A program made the position numbers and the translations under genes. The notes beneath the pieces were generated by a model. The model was not told where the DNA came from, did not search any database, and saw only the letters and a list, made by a program, of their open reading frames with translations. Shown one piece after another: positions 28,301-35,640 of a DNA stretch of 64,000 bases (the stretch's first letter is position 1; every line of letters starts with the position of its first letter). Source of the stretch: an uncultured Pseudomonadota bacterium (GTDB taxonomy: Bacteria > Pseudomonadota > Gammaproteobacteria > Methylococcales > Methylomonadaceae); NCBI GenBank assembly GCA_903870545.1, contig CAIQDI010000028.1:1-64000 (forward strand). The letters run 5' to 3'.

Positions 28301-31300
28301 ACGGAGCAACGGCTTCAGCCGACAGCAAAGGGTCGGGAACGCTCGAATTAAAAGCCAAAAACATTCAGCTTGGCAGCGGTCAATATGCGATGAGCGGTTT
28401 TAATCAAGTCAAACTCGATGCGACAGAAACACTCAGCGGTTTAGGACAAATTTTTGAGGCGAAAACCGGAAATAGTCGTTTATCGGATGCAGGTAATTTG
28501 CGCGTGGCGGGTGATTTAATTGCCAATGCCAGCCGTTTTACAAGTGGCAATGGCGCAACCACAAACATTGATGCCACGGGACATAACGCTTCGTTCACTT
28601 CTTCTGTAATCGATGCTGCAATCGATAAAACGACCGCCGCAGGTTTAGGGGGTTTTTGGTCAATTACCGCCGATGCGATTAACAACGCCGGACGTTTTGA
28701 TTTACCGTCAGGAACATTAAAACTTAACGCGCTCAACGGTGATATTTCATTAAACAGCGGCAGTTTAATGGATGTGAGCGGGCGTGAAATAGCGTTTGAT
28801 TCGGTGAGTAAATTTTCACCCGCAGGAAATATCGAATTGGTCGCGCCAAAAGGCAATGTCATATTAGCCGATAACGCTCAAATCAATTTGGCAGGATTAT
28901 CGAGTAATTCAGGCACGCTAAACGTTGACGCGCCCACTGGTAAATTTGTTTGGAATGGCACCGTTACGGCAAATTCACCCTCAACCGTTTCCGATTTCAC
29001 GACAGGTTCATTGTCTTTGAATGTGGCTGATTTAGGCGATTTTTCAACGCTTAATACAAAATTAACGAAGGCGGGTTTTTCTGAAAAAGTCGATTTAATC
29101 CAAAATCATGGCGACGTAATCATAGCGACAAATGACCCAGTTCAAGCACGCGAATTTAATTTAGCCGCCAATCAAGGCAAGGTTTTTGTGAATGGCGCAA
29201 TTGAAGCGAAAAACGTGGGTATTTACGGTAATGACGGCGTTTCTTTCGCGGGCAAAATTATCGCCACAAACGGAAGCGTCACCTTCGATACCGTGCATCA
29301 ACATGACGCAGGCAGCGGTTTGTTAGATTTATCGGCAAAAGGTTCCATCGATACGGGCTTGTTACATTTTCGCACTGGCAGAAATGACGAGGCAAAAACC
29401 GTCAACATCAGCGCAATTAACACCGCCATCAAAAGTGAAAATGTGGTGTTAGAAGCCACGCGCGTTTACGAAAATCAAAGCGATATCAATAACGACACAA
29501 TTGCCCAATTCCAAAAAGACACCGCCGATTTCATGAATAACGCACCCCGTTTGCAAAACAATTCAGGCGCAAAAATCTCGTTATTACCTGGTATCGACGT
29601 TCGCAGTGAGGGTGATTTAACGCTGTCCACAACGTGGGATTTTGCGAATAAAACCTACAACGAAGACACCGGCGAAACGACTGTCAATTGGCGTTATGAC
29701 GATGGTCAAGGCAATAAAAACGTCGCTGGATTTTTAACATTAAAGGCGAAAAAAGACGTGTTGCTTAATGCTTCATTGACCGATGCGTTTGCCAATACCG
29801 CATTATTAGGTACCGATGAAACCTCCACGTTTCAAGACGTTTTGCAAGCCGGTTCGTCGTGGAATTACAAAATATCAGCCGGTAACGCGGTCAAATTAGC
29901 CAACGCCTATTTTCCTCTTGATGAATACGGCGAACCTGCTTATGACCCGTCGCAAGTGGTTGTCAGAACAGGAACCGGTAACATTGATATTTCGGCAGGT
30001 GGCAATATTCAATTTGTCAGCGACACCGAAAACTCAAGCGCGTCCGCCGCGATTTATACAGCGGGCAAACCTGCTGATTACACCAAAACACAATTACTCA
30101 ACGGTGAAATTGCGGGCATTCCACGTCAAAATAAAAACGAAAGTGAAGCGGATTATTTGAATCGTTTAGACCCCAATCAAATGAATGCTTTATTGCGTTA
30201 CGGTTATGTCGATGAAAATTTATTGGGTTTGCAATTCCGAGTTGCGGAATATCCAACGCAAGGCGGTTCAATCCATGTCAACGCGGGTGGCAACATTAGC
30301 GGCATCAATACGGGGCAAGAAATCAGCGATTGGTTAGTGCGTAGCGGTGTCATGGATGAAAATAATCGTCCGACCGCGTGGGGAATCAACCTCAGTGGTG
30401 ACAAAGCGAACAGCGATAAAGGCGTTCATTTTTTCAATCAAAACATTGGCGCATTAGGCGGTGGCAATGTCACGATTAACGCGCGGGGCGATATTTCAAA
30501 TTTATCCGCCATGTTACCGACGACGGGAAAACCGTTTGGCAAACTCAGCGAAGCATCAACAAATCAATGGATTGAAAACGGCACAATCGTGAATGGTGGC
30601 GGCGATTTACGCATTCACGCCGGCAACAACATCGTCGGCGGGGAATACTTTGTAGCGTTGGGTTCAGGAAAATTAAATGCCGGCGGCAGTGTTTTAGGTT
30701 CAGGTGAAGCAAATTTAGGCGCGTTACTCGAATTAAGCGATGCCAATTTCAATGTGCAAGCGCGACAAAATATCGTAGTTGGTTCGGTTTTCAATCCCAC
30801 CGTTTTAAAACAAAATGTCTTATTGCCAAACAGAATCGGTGATTCACGCTTTTTCACTTACAGCCCCAACAGCGACGTTTCATTCACCGCAACCGCTGGA
30901 AATGTGGTGTTACAAAATGATATTGCGGCGATTAAATCGGCGAAAGGTCGTGATAATGATTCGGAAACAGGTTTTGAATATGCCGTTTATCCCGCATCGT
31001 TAGAAGTTGCCGCGTTATCCGGTGATTTAAGTTTGAATCATTCCATGACGTTGTTTCCCGATGCGAACGGAAAATTAGAATTACTTGCCAATAACAATGT
31101 CGGCGTAGACGAAACAGCGGGACAAGTCATTTCAATCAATATGTCCGATGCTGACCCCGCATTATTGCCGTCGGTACAAAATCCAACGCAACAAATGGAA
31201 GGAAGTTTGAACGACGGTTTGATTCGGACTCGTGAACGATTGGATCCGTCAACGCCTAATCCAACCTTGATTCATGCCAATCAGCCTTTGCATTCAAACA

Positions 31301-32631
31301 CCGCCCCGCAACCCGTCGTGCAAGCAAATTTGGGCAGCATCACGTTCCCATCACAATCGGAAGTGACTTTTTTCATGCCGCAAGCGGTCGATTTTATCGC
31401 AGGCAAAGACATCAATAATTTGAGTTTATCGGCGCAACAACTTAAAGAATCTGATATTTCTCAAATTCGTGCGGGGCGTGATATTAACTTCGATGCGATT
31501 GTCGATGATAACGGCATCGTGCAAAGTAACGATAAGCAAATTGAAATCGGCGGCGTGGGTGAGGTTCAAATTTTAGCCGGTCGCAATATCAGTTTAGGCG
31601 GCAGTGCTGGCATTAACACCATTGGCAACACGAAAAATTCCGTTTTAGCAAAAGGTCAAGGCGCGAGTATTTCATTGGTTGCCGGTTCAACCGATGCCGT
31701 TGAAAAATCGGATTTAAGTCATCTGTTTAATGAAATCAAACAATCCGCTTTAGCCGCCGCGTCCGCCTCGGATTCGGAACGCAAAGCCTTATACCAAAAA
31801 GGTTATGACGCGATTGATTTGTTGTTTCCCAAAAAAGCCGAAGCGAGTGGCGATTTATCGCTCGTTTTCAGTCAAATCAAAACCTTGGCAGGCGGTGATA
31901 TTAACGTCGCGATTCCAAACGGTTCGGTGAATGTGGGTTTAGCGGGCATGGTCGGTGGCGTTAAAAAAGGCGCAAGCCAACTCGGTATCGTCGCGCAACA
32001 ATCGGGCGATATTAACGCTTTTACTCAAAATAATTTCAACGTCAATCAATCGCGTGTTTTCACCATGGGCGGTGGCGATATTACGATTTGGTCATCGCAA
32101 GGCAATATCGATGCGGGTAAAGGCGCAAAATCTTCAATTTCCGCGCCTGCCCCGATTACCAAAATGGATTCTCACGGCAACATCGTCACGATTTTCCCGC
32201 CTGTCGTTTCAGGCAGTGGAATTCAAACCATCAATCCACAAGATAGCAACGCCAAACAAGGCAACGTTTATCTTGCTGCGCCCACAGGCATTGTCGATGC
32301 AGGTGAAGCGGGAATTAGCGGCGGAAAAATTGTAATTGCCGCCAACGCAGTAGTCGGTGCATCGAACATTTCAGCATCGGGCGGAAGCGTGGGCGTTCCA
32401 ACCTCTGTGCCTGCGCCGTCGGTTCCAAGTGGTGCGAGCAATGCCGCCGCCAGCGCAGCTAAATCCGCGACGCAAATGAATGACGAAACCAATAATCCAA
32501 ACAACAACCAAAATGATTCAACCAAAGACAAGAAAAAATCAGCCGTCAGCGTTATCAGCACTGACGTAATTGGTTACGGAAATTGTACGGCGGCGGAAGT
32601 TCGTGACGGCAAAGAAGGCTGCGGCAGCTAA
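22399..32631 (+). CDS. Filamentous haemagglutinin-like TpsA exoprotein, 3410 residues
   Basis: The signal peptide ends near VKA-E (residue 29). The TPS secretion domain spans about residues 38-290, with the NQNGFVFG motif at 122-129, NSLVATTLGIS after it and a filamentous-haemagglutinin beta-helix pattern. The body is a very long beta-helical rod with many turns of the type GxxxLxAxxNIxV and repeated GGDI/AGGNI steps. The last 70 residues are an Ala/Ser/Asn/Lys-rich linker and a terminal NCTAAEVRDGKEGC with Cys3396 and Cys3408; I noticed no other cysteines. Such a terminal Cys pair resembles the retention anchor of Haemophilus HMW1, so the rod may stay tethered to TpsB. Its size and operon place suggest an adhesin. 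Confidence 0.92.
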   Translation: MAIFSQKPLVLAIRALIGFALVSPQVKAELPVPSAAVNLSIKPIEIATQGQATAAISGNNMTIQQGSDKAVLDWQKFNVGVENSVKFEQPSSSSIALNNIHQADASKIMGTISANGQVYLVNQNGFVFGKDSQVNVNSLVATTLGISNDIFQKGITKAFDIDGSAALQGAGDVVLKDDKGNPLKDASGNLVKIQIIIAKGASIKTNAPGGRVIIAAPSITNEGDIETPDGQAILAASKDKVYLQEAGVDDSTRGLVVEVGKGGEVNNVGKVLAERGNASLLGFAVNQKGIVSATTSVKLNGSVRLLAHEGVQDRSGTGGKLLPQSTLRTEDEGDGLGKNATVNLAENSRTSVDLATDKTETAIDAQAQTSSTIEVSGHDVVVQNNATIEAKSGKIDVAAIDNLTDSTQKGTARIYLESGSHVDVSGVKAVTLPVERNVVKVEIRKNELRDAPLQRDGILYGKTVAVDVRDATLKRDSDGKLTSATIPVADIKGAVDRIERNIDERSTIGGKITLKSSGDVIAKTNSNLDFSGGSINYQDGVVETTQLTSNGQVFSIAKADSNLNYDGIITNKVATSGYVEGKSGGALVINSYESVLDGNLHGETVSGVYQRDVANKVAGSSLSLDLNNNNSFGKQAINFAPQPNAIVMSANDVLPRKSNEDLSAMDLQLSADTFQKAGISNVDIKTNGGITLAKEAVIHLPNYGGLKIAAKDVDIQGSIIAPSGNVDIQPIKIDGTRLPNAITLGDSAVIDTSGKWINDVADSQNVQTSRELTLDGGSVSLQSEQADLRLATGSRIDVSGGAAIDVNNKTTVGKAGAINLVATSHDAGGQAASLVLEGKLEGWGVTQGGSLNLTSNEVIIGSASNAPQHADSKATPLILNPDFFRQNGFSNYTVNAYLHGLTVADNVQLKPLQQNIQLNGDAVTKPTGSNLRDVGSVITLPDALRNSTNLTLSLAQPLAQTRAEVLTIGENALIQGDAQATINLNSDTSIILNGTIDAPAGNINLTINAPTGSDTGFFDSQGIWLSSDSRLSAKGIFKPTLNPLNLTTGDVLAGGNIALIAKRGYIVSRENSAIDVSGTAKTLDFIQSNNSNPQLVSQTISSTGGTITLKAGEGIIADGKFQAKGGEGAAGGSLVVELNSGLRSKPDVPVSSGLFPDDENNALTHTIEITNTITPTLSNTVKQGDAIASEIYSGRAVFKNEQLNSSIVASLELKTDVIGANGDYAGGILFNGDITLNATKQILLDSPQLQTTKGNVTLNTAYAALGSTQSRLDSDLGDGTFSTTLAPQAVNGLGQFNVVAKNIDLIGGLSFKNFNQVNLNSAGDLRTTGIRVRSDSKDYLGEFKLDGNLTLTAAQIYPATLSNYKFSIAGENGSVVIKTNGLPTAPVYSAAGILTIDAANITQSGVLKAPFGSLNLNARNFVRLTDGSVTSVSGDGVTVPFGKGSGGLNWLYPFDANGSVSLVVESPPEKRLTLTGREVDLQKGAKVNLNGGGDLVAYEFITGAGGTQDVLNNNTAGNKKFAVLPDLGHALTPYDPLESTDSNIKMGDSVYLNAGSGLSAGWYTILPAHYALLPDAYLVTPLANTQDWSPTQTAKDLAGTTLVAGRYGDANAGIQNPRWQGFSVQSGKVARTYSEYTDYFANDFFAEKATQAIAGASQLPQDAGSLAIAAQTKLTLNADLFSLPVNNGRGSFVDVSADHLAIVGRREDVTENKDGETVSLFVDDLNKLNAPSLLLGGTRSKNKDGQVVTVNAQTLTIASDAKLTGSDIILAAKNTLKVSAGAKIQSIGKNNSEPSTLQIITNAPAFDEIGEPLLDANGKAVVSSDSAFLRLSSASQTELIRTGKVTGESGVLIVEKGATLQADNAMLLDSTKDTAFAGDIVMNGGSLGLNASRISLGNAPSGTVGLVLSSTDFTLDELKLNSRSDLDIYGAVNMNTQKLSIDAAAIRGLNNANQTATISAKNIILSNHGATASADSKGSGTLELKAKNIQLGSGQYAMSGFNQVKLDATETLSGLGQIFEAKTGNSRLSDAGNLRVAGDLIANASRFTSGNGATTNIDATGHNASFTSSVIDAAIDKTTAAGLGGFWSITADAINNAGRFDLPSGTLKLNALNGDISLNSGSLMDVSGREIAFDSVSKFSPAGNIELVAPKGNVILADNAQINLAGLSSNSGTLNVDAPTGKFVWNGTVTANSPSTVSDFTTGSLSLNVADLGDFSTLNTKLTKAGFSEKVDLIQNHGDVIIATNDPVQAREFNLAANQGKVFVNGAIEAKNVGIYGNDGVSFAGKIIATNGSVTFDTVHQHDAGSGLLDLSAKGSIDTGLLHFRTGRNDEAKTVNISAINTAIKSENVVLEATRVYENQSDINNDTIAQFQKDTADFMNNAPRLQNNSGAKISLLPGIDVRSEGDLTLSTTWDFANKTYNEDTGETTVNWRYDDGQGNKNVAGFLTLKAKKDVLLNASLTDAFANTALLGTDETSTFQDVLQAGSSWNYKISAGNAVKLANAYFPLDEYGEPAYDPSQVVVRTGTGNIDISAGGNIQFVSDTENSSASAAIYTAGKPADYTKTQLLNGEIAGIPRQNKNESEADYLNRLDPNQMNALLRYGYVDENLLGLQFRVAEYPTQGGSIHVNAGGNISGINTGQEISDWLVRSGVMDENNRPTAWGINLSGDKANSDKGVHFFNQNIGALGGGNVTINARGDISNLSAMLPTTGKPFGKLSEASTNQWIENGTIVNGGGDLRIHAGNNIVGGEYFVALGSGKLNAGGSVLGSGEANLGALLELSDANFNVQARQNIVVGSVFNPTVLKQNVLLPNRIGDSRFFTYSPNSDVSFTATAGNVVLQNDIAAIKSAKGRDNDSETGFEYAVYPASLEVAALSGDLSLNHSMTLFPDANGKLELLANNNVGVDETAGQVISINMSDADPALLPSVQNPTQQMEGSLNDGLIRTRERLDPSTPNPTLIHANQPLHSNTAPQPVVQANLGSITFPSQSEVTFFMPQAVDFIAGKDINNLSLSAQQLKESDISQIRAGRDINFDAIVDDNGIVQSNDKQIEIGGVGEVQILAGRNISLGGSAGINTIGNTKNSVLAKGQGASISLVAGSTDAVEKSDLSHLFNEIKQSALAAASASDSERKALYQKGYDAIDLLFPKKAEASGDLSLVFSQIKTLAGGDINVAIPNGSVNVGLAGMVGGVKKGASQLGIVAQQSGDINAFTQNNFNVNQSRVFTMGGGDITIWSSQGNIDAGKGAKSSISAPAPITKMDSHGNIVTIFPPVVSGSGIQTINPQDSNAKQGNVYLAAPTGIVDAGEAGISGGKIVIAANAVVGASNISASGGSVGVPTSVPAPSVPSGASNAAASAAKSATQMNDETNNPNNNQNDSTKDKKKSAVSVISTDVIGYGNCTAAEVRDGKEGCGS

Positions 32632-32656
32632 AAATTATTCTTTTAAAAAATTCAAA

Positions 32657-34546
32657 ATGAAAACAATGAAAAATCACAGTTCTAAATTAGGTTTGCTTTT
32701 GCTACTCGTGCCAATAGTGGCATCTGCGTGGTGGAATAACGATTGGGCATCACGCAAATCCGTCACCGTTGATGCGGGCGCAACGGGTGCCGACATTCAA
32801 AGTACATTGAGCGACGTGCCAGTTTTAGTGCGTTTGCACACTGGCAATTTTGGTTTTTTTACTGAATTGGCAGAAAACGGCAAAGATTTACGGTTTGCAC
32901 TCGATGATAAAACGCCGTTGAAACATTCGATTGAAAAAGTCGATGCACTTTCTGAAATCGGTTTGGCGTGGATTAAATTGCCAACGGTGCGCGGCGGAAT
33001 CAGCACCGACACGCTTTCGATGTATTACGGCAATGCCAATGCGGTTGAGGCTTCGGACAGCAAAGGCATTTACGATGTCAATCAATCGCTGGTTTTTCAT
33101 TTCAACGAAGGCGAAACCTTGCCGCAAGATGCCACGGCTTACGCGAATAATGCCAGCGAATCGAAAGCGATTATTTCGCCAGCAGGTTGGATTGGAGCAG
33201 CGGCGCAATTTAGCAACGGCGGTATTAAAATCAATGCGAATCCTGCATTAGAAATCAATCCTGAAAACGGTTTTACGTTCAGCAGTTGGGCGAAAATTCC
33301 GCAAGCGCAAAATGCGACAATTTTCCAACTCAAAGACGCGAAAACCCTAGAGTTGTTGGTTCAAGGCGGTTCATTGGTCGCACGTTATCAAAATGTGAGT
33401 AGCGCACCGGTGAATTTTGCCGCTGGTAAATGGCAACACATCGCCGTTGTCGCCAGCAAAAATAAATTGGAATTGTATTTAGACGGACAACTTGCCGCCA
33501 ATTCGCCCATTCAATTAAGCGCGTTAAATCCAACTGTGTTTATTGGTAGCGCGGAAAATGGACAAAATTTCACGGGTGAACTCGACGAAATTCAACTTTC
33601 AAAACAAGCGCGAACTGCGGATTGGATTAAATTCGCGCAACGTTCACAAAGTCCTGATTTCACGGTGTTAAATTTTGGCGGCGACGAATCAAATTCTTCA
33701 TCGAATGAACCCAGCTATTTCATCATCATTTTACAAAGTTTGACCGTTGATGGTTGGGTGGTTATTGCATTGTGCGGCGTGATGTTAGTGATTAGTTTGT
33801 TAGTGATGATTGGCAAAGGATTCGCGATAAGCCGCGCTCGCAAAGATAATCGGGCATTTTTAGAGCAATATCGCAGCGTCGATTCCACCGATGTAGGCGC
33901 ATTAGATCGAGATGAAAGCGACGAAGAACGCGAGTTGAGTAATTCCGATTTTCTCACCGCTGTCGTGGGCAAACACGACCATTTTCAAAGTTCGCCGATT
34001 TACCACGTTTATCATGCCGGCGTTCAGGAATTGAAAAAAACCTTTGGCAGCACCGATAACAACAGTGTTTTAACGCCCGAAGCTCTGAATTTAGTGCGAA
34101 CTCGTTTGGATGCGGCTGTGGTTCGTGAAGGACAAAAACTTAATAAAAATATGGTGTTGCTCACAATTGCTATTTCGGGCGGACCTTTTTTGGGCTTATT
34201 GGGAACGGTGATGGGCGTAATGATTACCTTTGCGGTGATTGCAGCGTCGGGTGACGTGAATATCAATTCAATCGCGCCTGGTATTTCAGGCGCACTGGCT
34301 GCAACGGTTGCAGGTTTGGCGGTCGCGATTCCTGCGCTGTTTGCTTACAACTATTTACTTACGCAAATCAAAGAAATTATGGCGGATATGCACGTTTTTA
34401 CGGATGAATTTTTGGCGATTATTTCTAAACGTATTGCTGATCGTCAACGTAGCAACGACGGCGTTCAGTACGTTATTTTAACGGACGAATTTATTGCGAC
34501 CATTAGCAAACGCATTATTGAGCAACAGCGAGGAATGCCATTATGA
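32657..34546 (+). CDS. ExbB/MotA/TolQ proton channel with periplasmic DUF2341 and LamG-like domains
   Basis: The protein has 629 residues from the ATG at 32657 (another at 32666). A signal peptide ends near VASA-WW. Residues about 20-140 match DUF2341 (WWNNDWASRKSVTV, LVRLHTGNF, LSMYYGNANA). Residues about 145-325 look like a concanavalin/LamG domain (FSSWAKIPQA, WQHIAVVASKNKLELYLDGQ). A transmembrane helix follows near residue 355, a cytoplasmic helical part, and the ExbB core with two helices (GPFLGLLGTVMGVMITF and ATVAGLAVAIPALFAYNYL). The stator thus carries a large periplasmic sensor or ligand-binding head, unlike ordinary ExbB. It overlaps exbD by ATGA. Confidence 0.88.
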   Translation: MKTMKNHSSKLGLLLLLVPIVASAWWNNDWASRKSVTVDAGATGADIQSTLSDVPVLVRLHTGNFGFFTELAENGKDLRFALDDKTPLKHSIEKVDALSEIGLAWIKLPTVRGGISTDTLSMYYGNANAVEASDSKGIYDVNQSLVFHFNEGETLPQDATAYANNASESKAIISPAGWIGAAAQFSNGGIKINANPALEINPENGFTFSSWAKIPQAQNATIFQLKDAKTLELLVQGGSLVARYQNVSSAPVNFAAGKWQHIAVVASKNKLELYLDGQLAANSPIQLSALNPTVFIGSAENGQNFTGELDEIQLSKQARTADWIKFAQRSQSPDFTVLNFGGDESNSSSNEPSYFIIILQSLTVDGWVVIALCGVMLVISLLVMIGKGFAISRARKDNRAFLEQYRSVDSTDVGALDRDESDEERELSNSDFLTAVVGKHDHFQSSPIYHVYHAGVQELKKTFGSTDNNSVLTPEALNLVRTRLDAAVVREGQKLNKNMVLLTIAISGGPFLGLLGTVMGVMITFAVIAASGDVNINSIAPGISGALAATVAGLAVAIPALFAYNYLLTQIKEIMADMHVFTDEFLAIISKRIADRQRSNDGVQYVILTDEFIATISKRIIEQQRGMPL

Positions 34547-34947
34547 AAGTCGGTGAAGAAGATAAAGTGTATGACGACATAAACATTACGCCGATGCTCG
34601 ATGTCGCGTATGTGTTGTTGCTTATTTTTATCATTATGACCACAGCGACGGTGCAAGGAATCACGGTTAATTTGCCGAAAGCGAGTAGCACGCCCGCATT
34701 GGCGAAACCGAAAACGAAAGCCATTTCAATTACCAAAGATGGCGCGATTTATTTAGACACTTATCCTGTGTCGATTGAAGAACTGGAAACACGTTTGGGG
34801 CAATATAAAGCCGCAACGCCTGATTTACCTGTTGTGGTGAAAGCGGATGGCGCGGTGGAATATGAAAAAGTGGTTTCAGTATTGGATGTGGTGACACGAT
34901 TGGAAATCAGCCAACTTGGTTTAGTGACGCAAAAGTTGGTGAAATAA
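34543..34947 (+). CDS. ExbD/TolR-family proton channel subunit
   Basis: The protein has 134 residues: a cytoplasmic N-terminus with the ExbD signature DINITPMLDVAYVLLLIF, the essential membrane aspartate at Asp20, one transmembrane helix and a periplasmic domain ending VTRLEISQLGLVTQK. It pairs with the preceding ExbB-type protein to convert proton flow into motion. It starts inside the ExbB stop and ends 3 bases before the TonB-type gene, so the three are translated as a set. Confidence 0.93.
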   Translation: MKVGEEDKVYDDINITPMLDVAYVLLLIFIIMTTATVQGITVNLPKASSTPALAKPKTKAISITKDGAIYLDTYPVSIEELETRLGQYKAATPDLPVVVKADGAVEYEKVVSVLDVVTRLEISQLGLVTQKLVK

Positions 34948-34950
34948 ACG

Positions 34951-35625
34951 ATGGATAAAAAAACACTATTTTTGCGTCGTTTGCCTGTGATTATTGGCGT
35001 AATTTCAGCGGTGGTGATTGGTTTGGGCGTGTATTTTTTGCAAGGAATGTTTGAAAAACCCGCTCAAGCCAAAAAGCAGGTTCAACAAATTACCATGATT
35101 CAACCGCCGCCCCCTCCACCCCCTCCGCCTCCTGTTCAAAAACCACCTGAGCCAGAACCTGAACAAGAAAAAATTCCTGAACCCGAAAATGAACCGGTGC
35201 CAGAACCTGAACCCGAAGAAGCTCCCGAACCGCAAAGTGATCAATTAGGCGTGGATGCAGACGGCGCAGCGGGTGGTGATGGTTTTGGTTTGGTGGGTAA
35301 AAAAGGCGGCTCAAGTTTATTAGGCGGCGGAACGGGTGGCAGCACGATTTTATGGTACGGCGGTTTGGTAAAACGCGGCTTGGAAAGCGGTTTGCAAAGT
35401 GCGTTAGAAGGCGCAGCGCGTGAAAGCAGTTACAGCGTGCAAATTAACATTTGGATTAACGCCAGCGGACGAGTGGAACGCGCCGAATTAGGCGGTTCCA
35501 GCGGCAATTCCGAAGTCGATAATGAAATTCGCGCCGCGTTGCCAAAGTTACATTTCACGCTCGACAAAGCACCGCCCGAAAATATGCCGCAACCGTTAAA
35601 AATTCGCGTGACTTCACGATTATAA
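34951..35625 (+). CDS. TonB-family energy transducer
   Basis: The protein has 224 residues: one N-terminal transmembrane helix (about residues 12-30), then ten consecutive prolines and a Pro/Glu-repeat spacer (about 48-95) long enough to cross the periplasm, a glycine-rich segment, and a C-terminal TonB domain (VQINIWINASGRVERAELGG and a final LKIRVTSRL). The C-terminal domain is of the short TonB/TolA type. No TonB-dependent receptor gene is adjacent; the neighbouring outer-membrane proteins are TpsB and a porin. Confidence 0.9.
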   Translation: MDKKTLFLRRLPVIIGVISAVVIGLGVYFLQGMFEKPAQAKKQVQQITMIQPPPPPPPPPPVQKPPEPEPEQEKIPEPENEPVPEPEPEEAPEPQSDQLGVDADGAAGGDGFGLVGKKGGSSLLGGGTGGSTILWYGGLVKRGLESGLQSALEGAARESSYSVQINIWINASGRVERAELGGSSGNSEVDNEIRAALPKLHFTLDKAPPENMPQPLKIRVTSRL

Positions 35626-35640
35626 AAAAGGACAAAACAG

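Noticed and set aside
32570-32656. Start of the ExbB-type gene inside tpsA at 32570
   Set aside because: It would add 29 mainly basic residues before the signal peptide; the ATG at 32657 places the signal peptide at the N-terminus.
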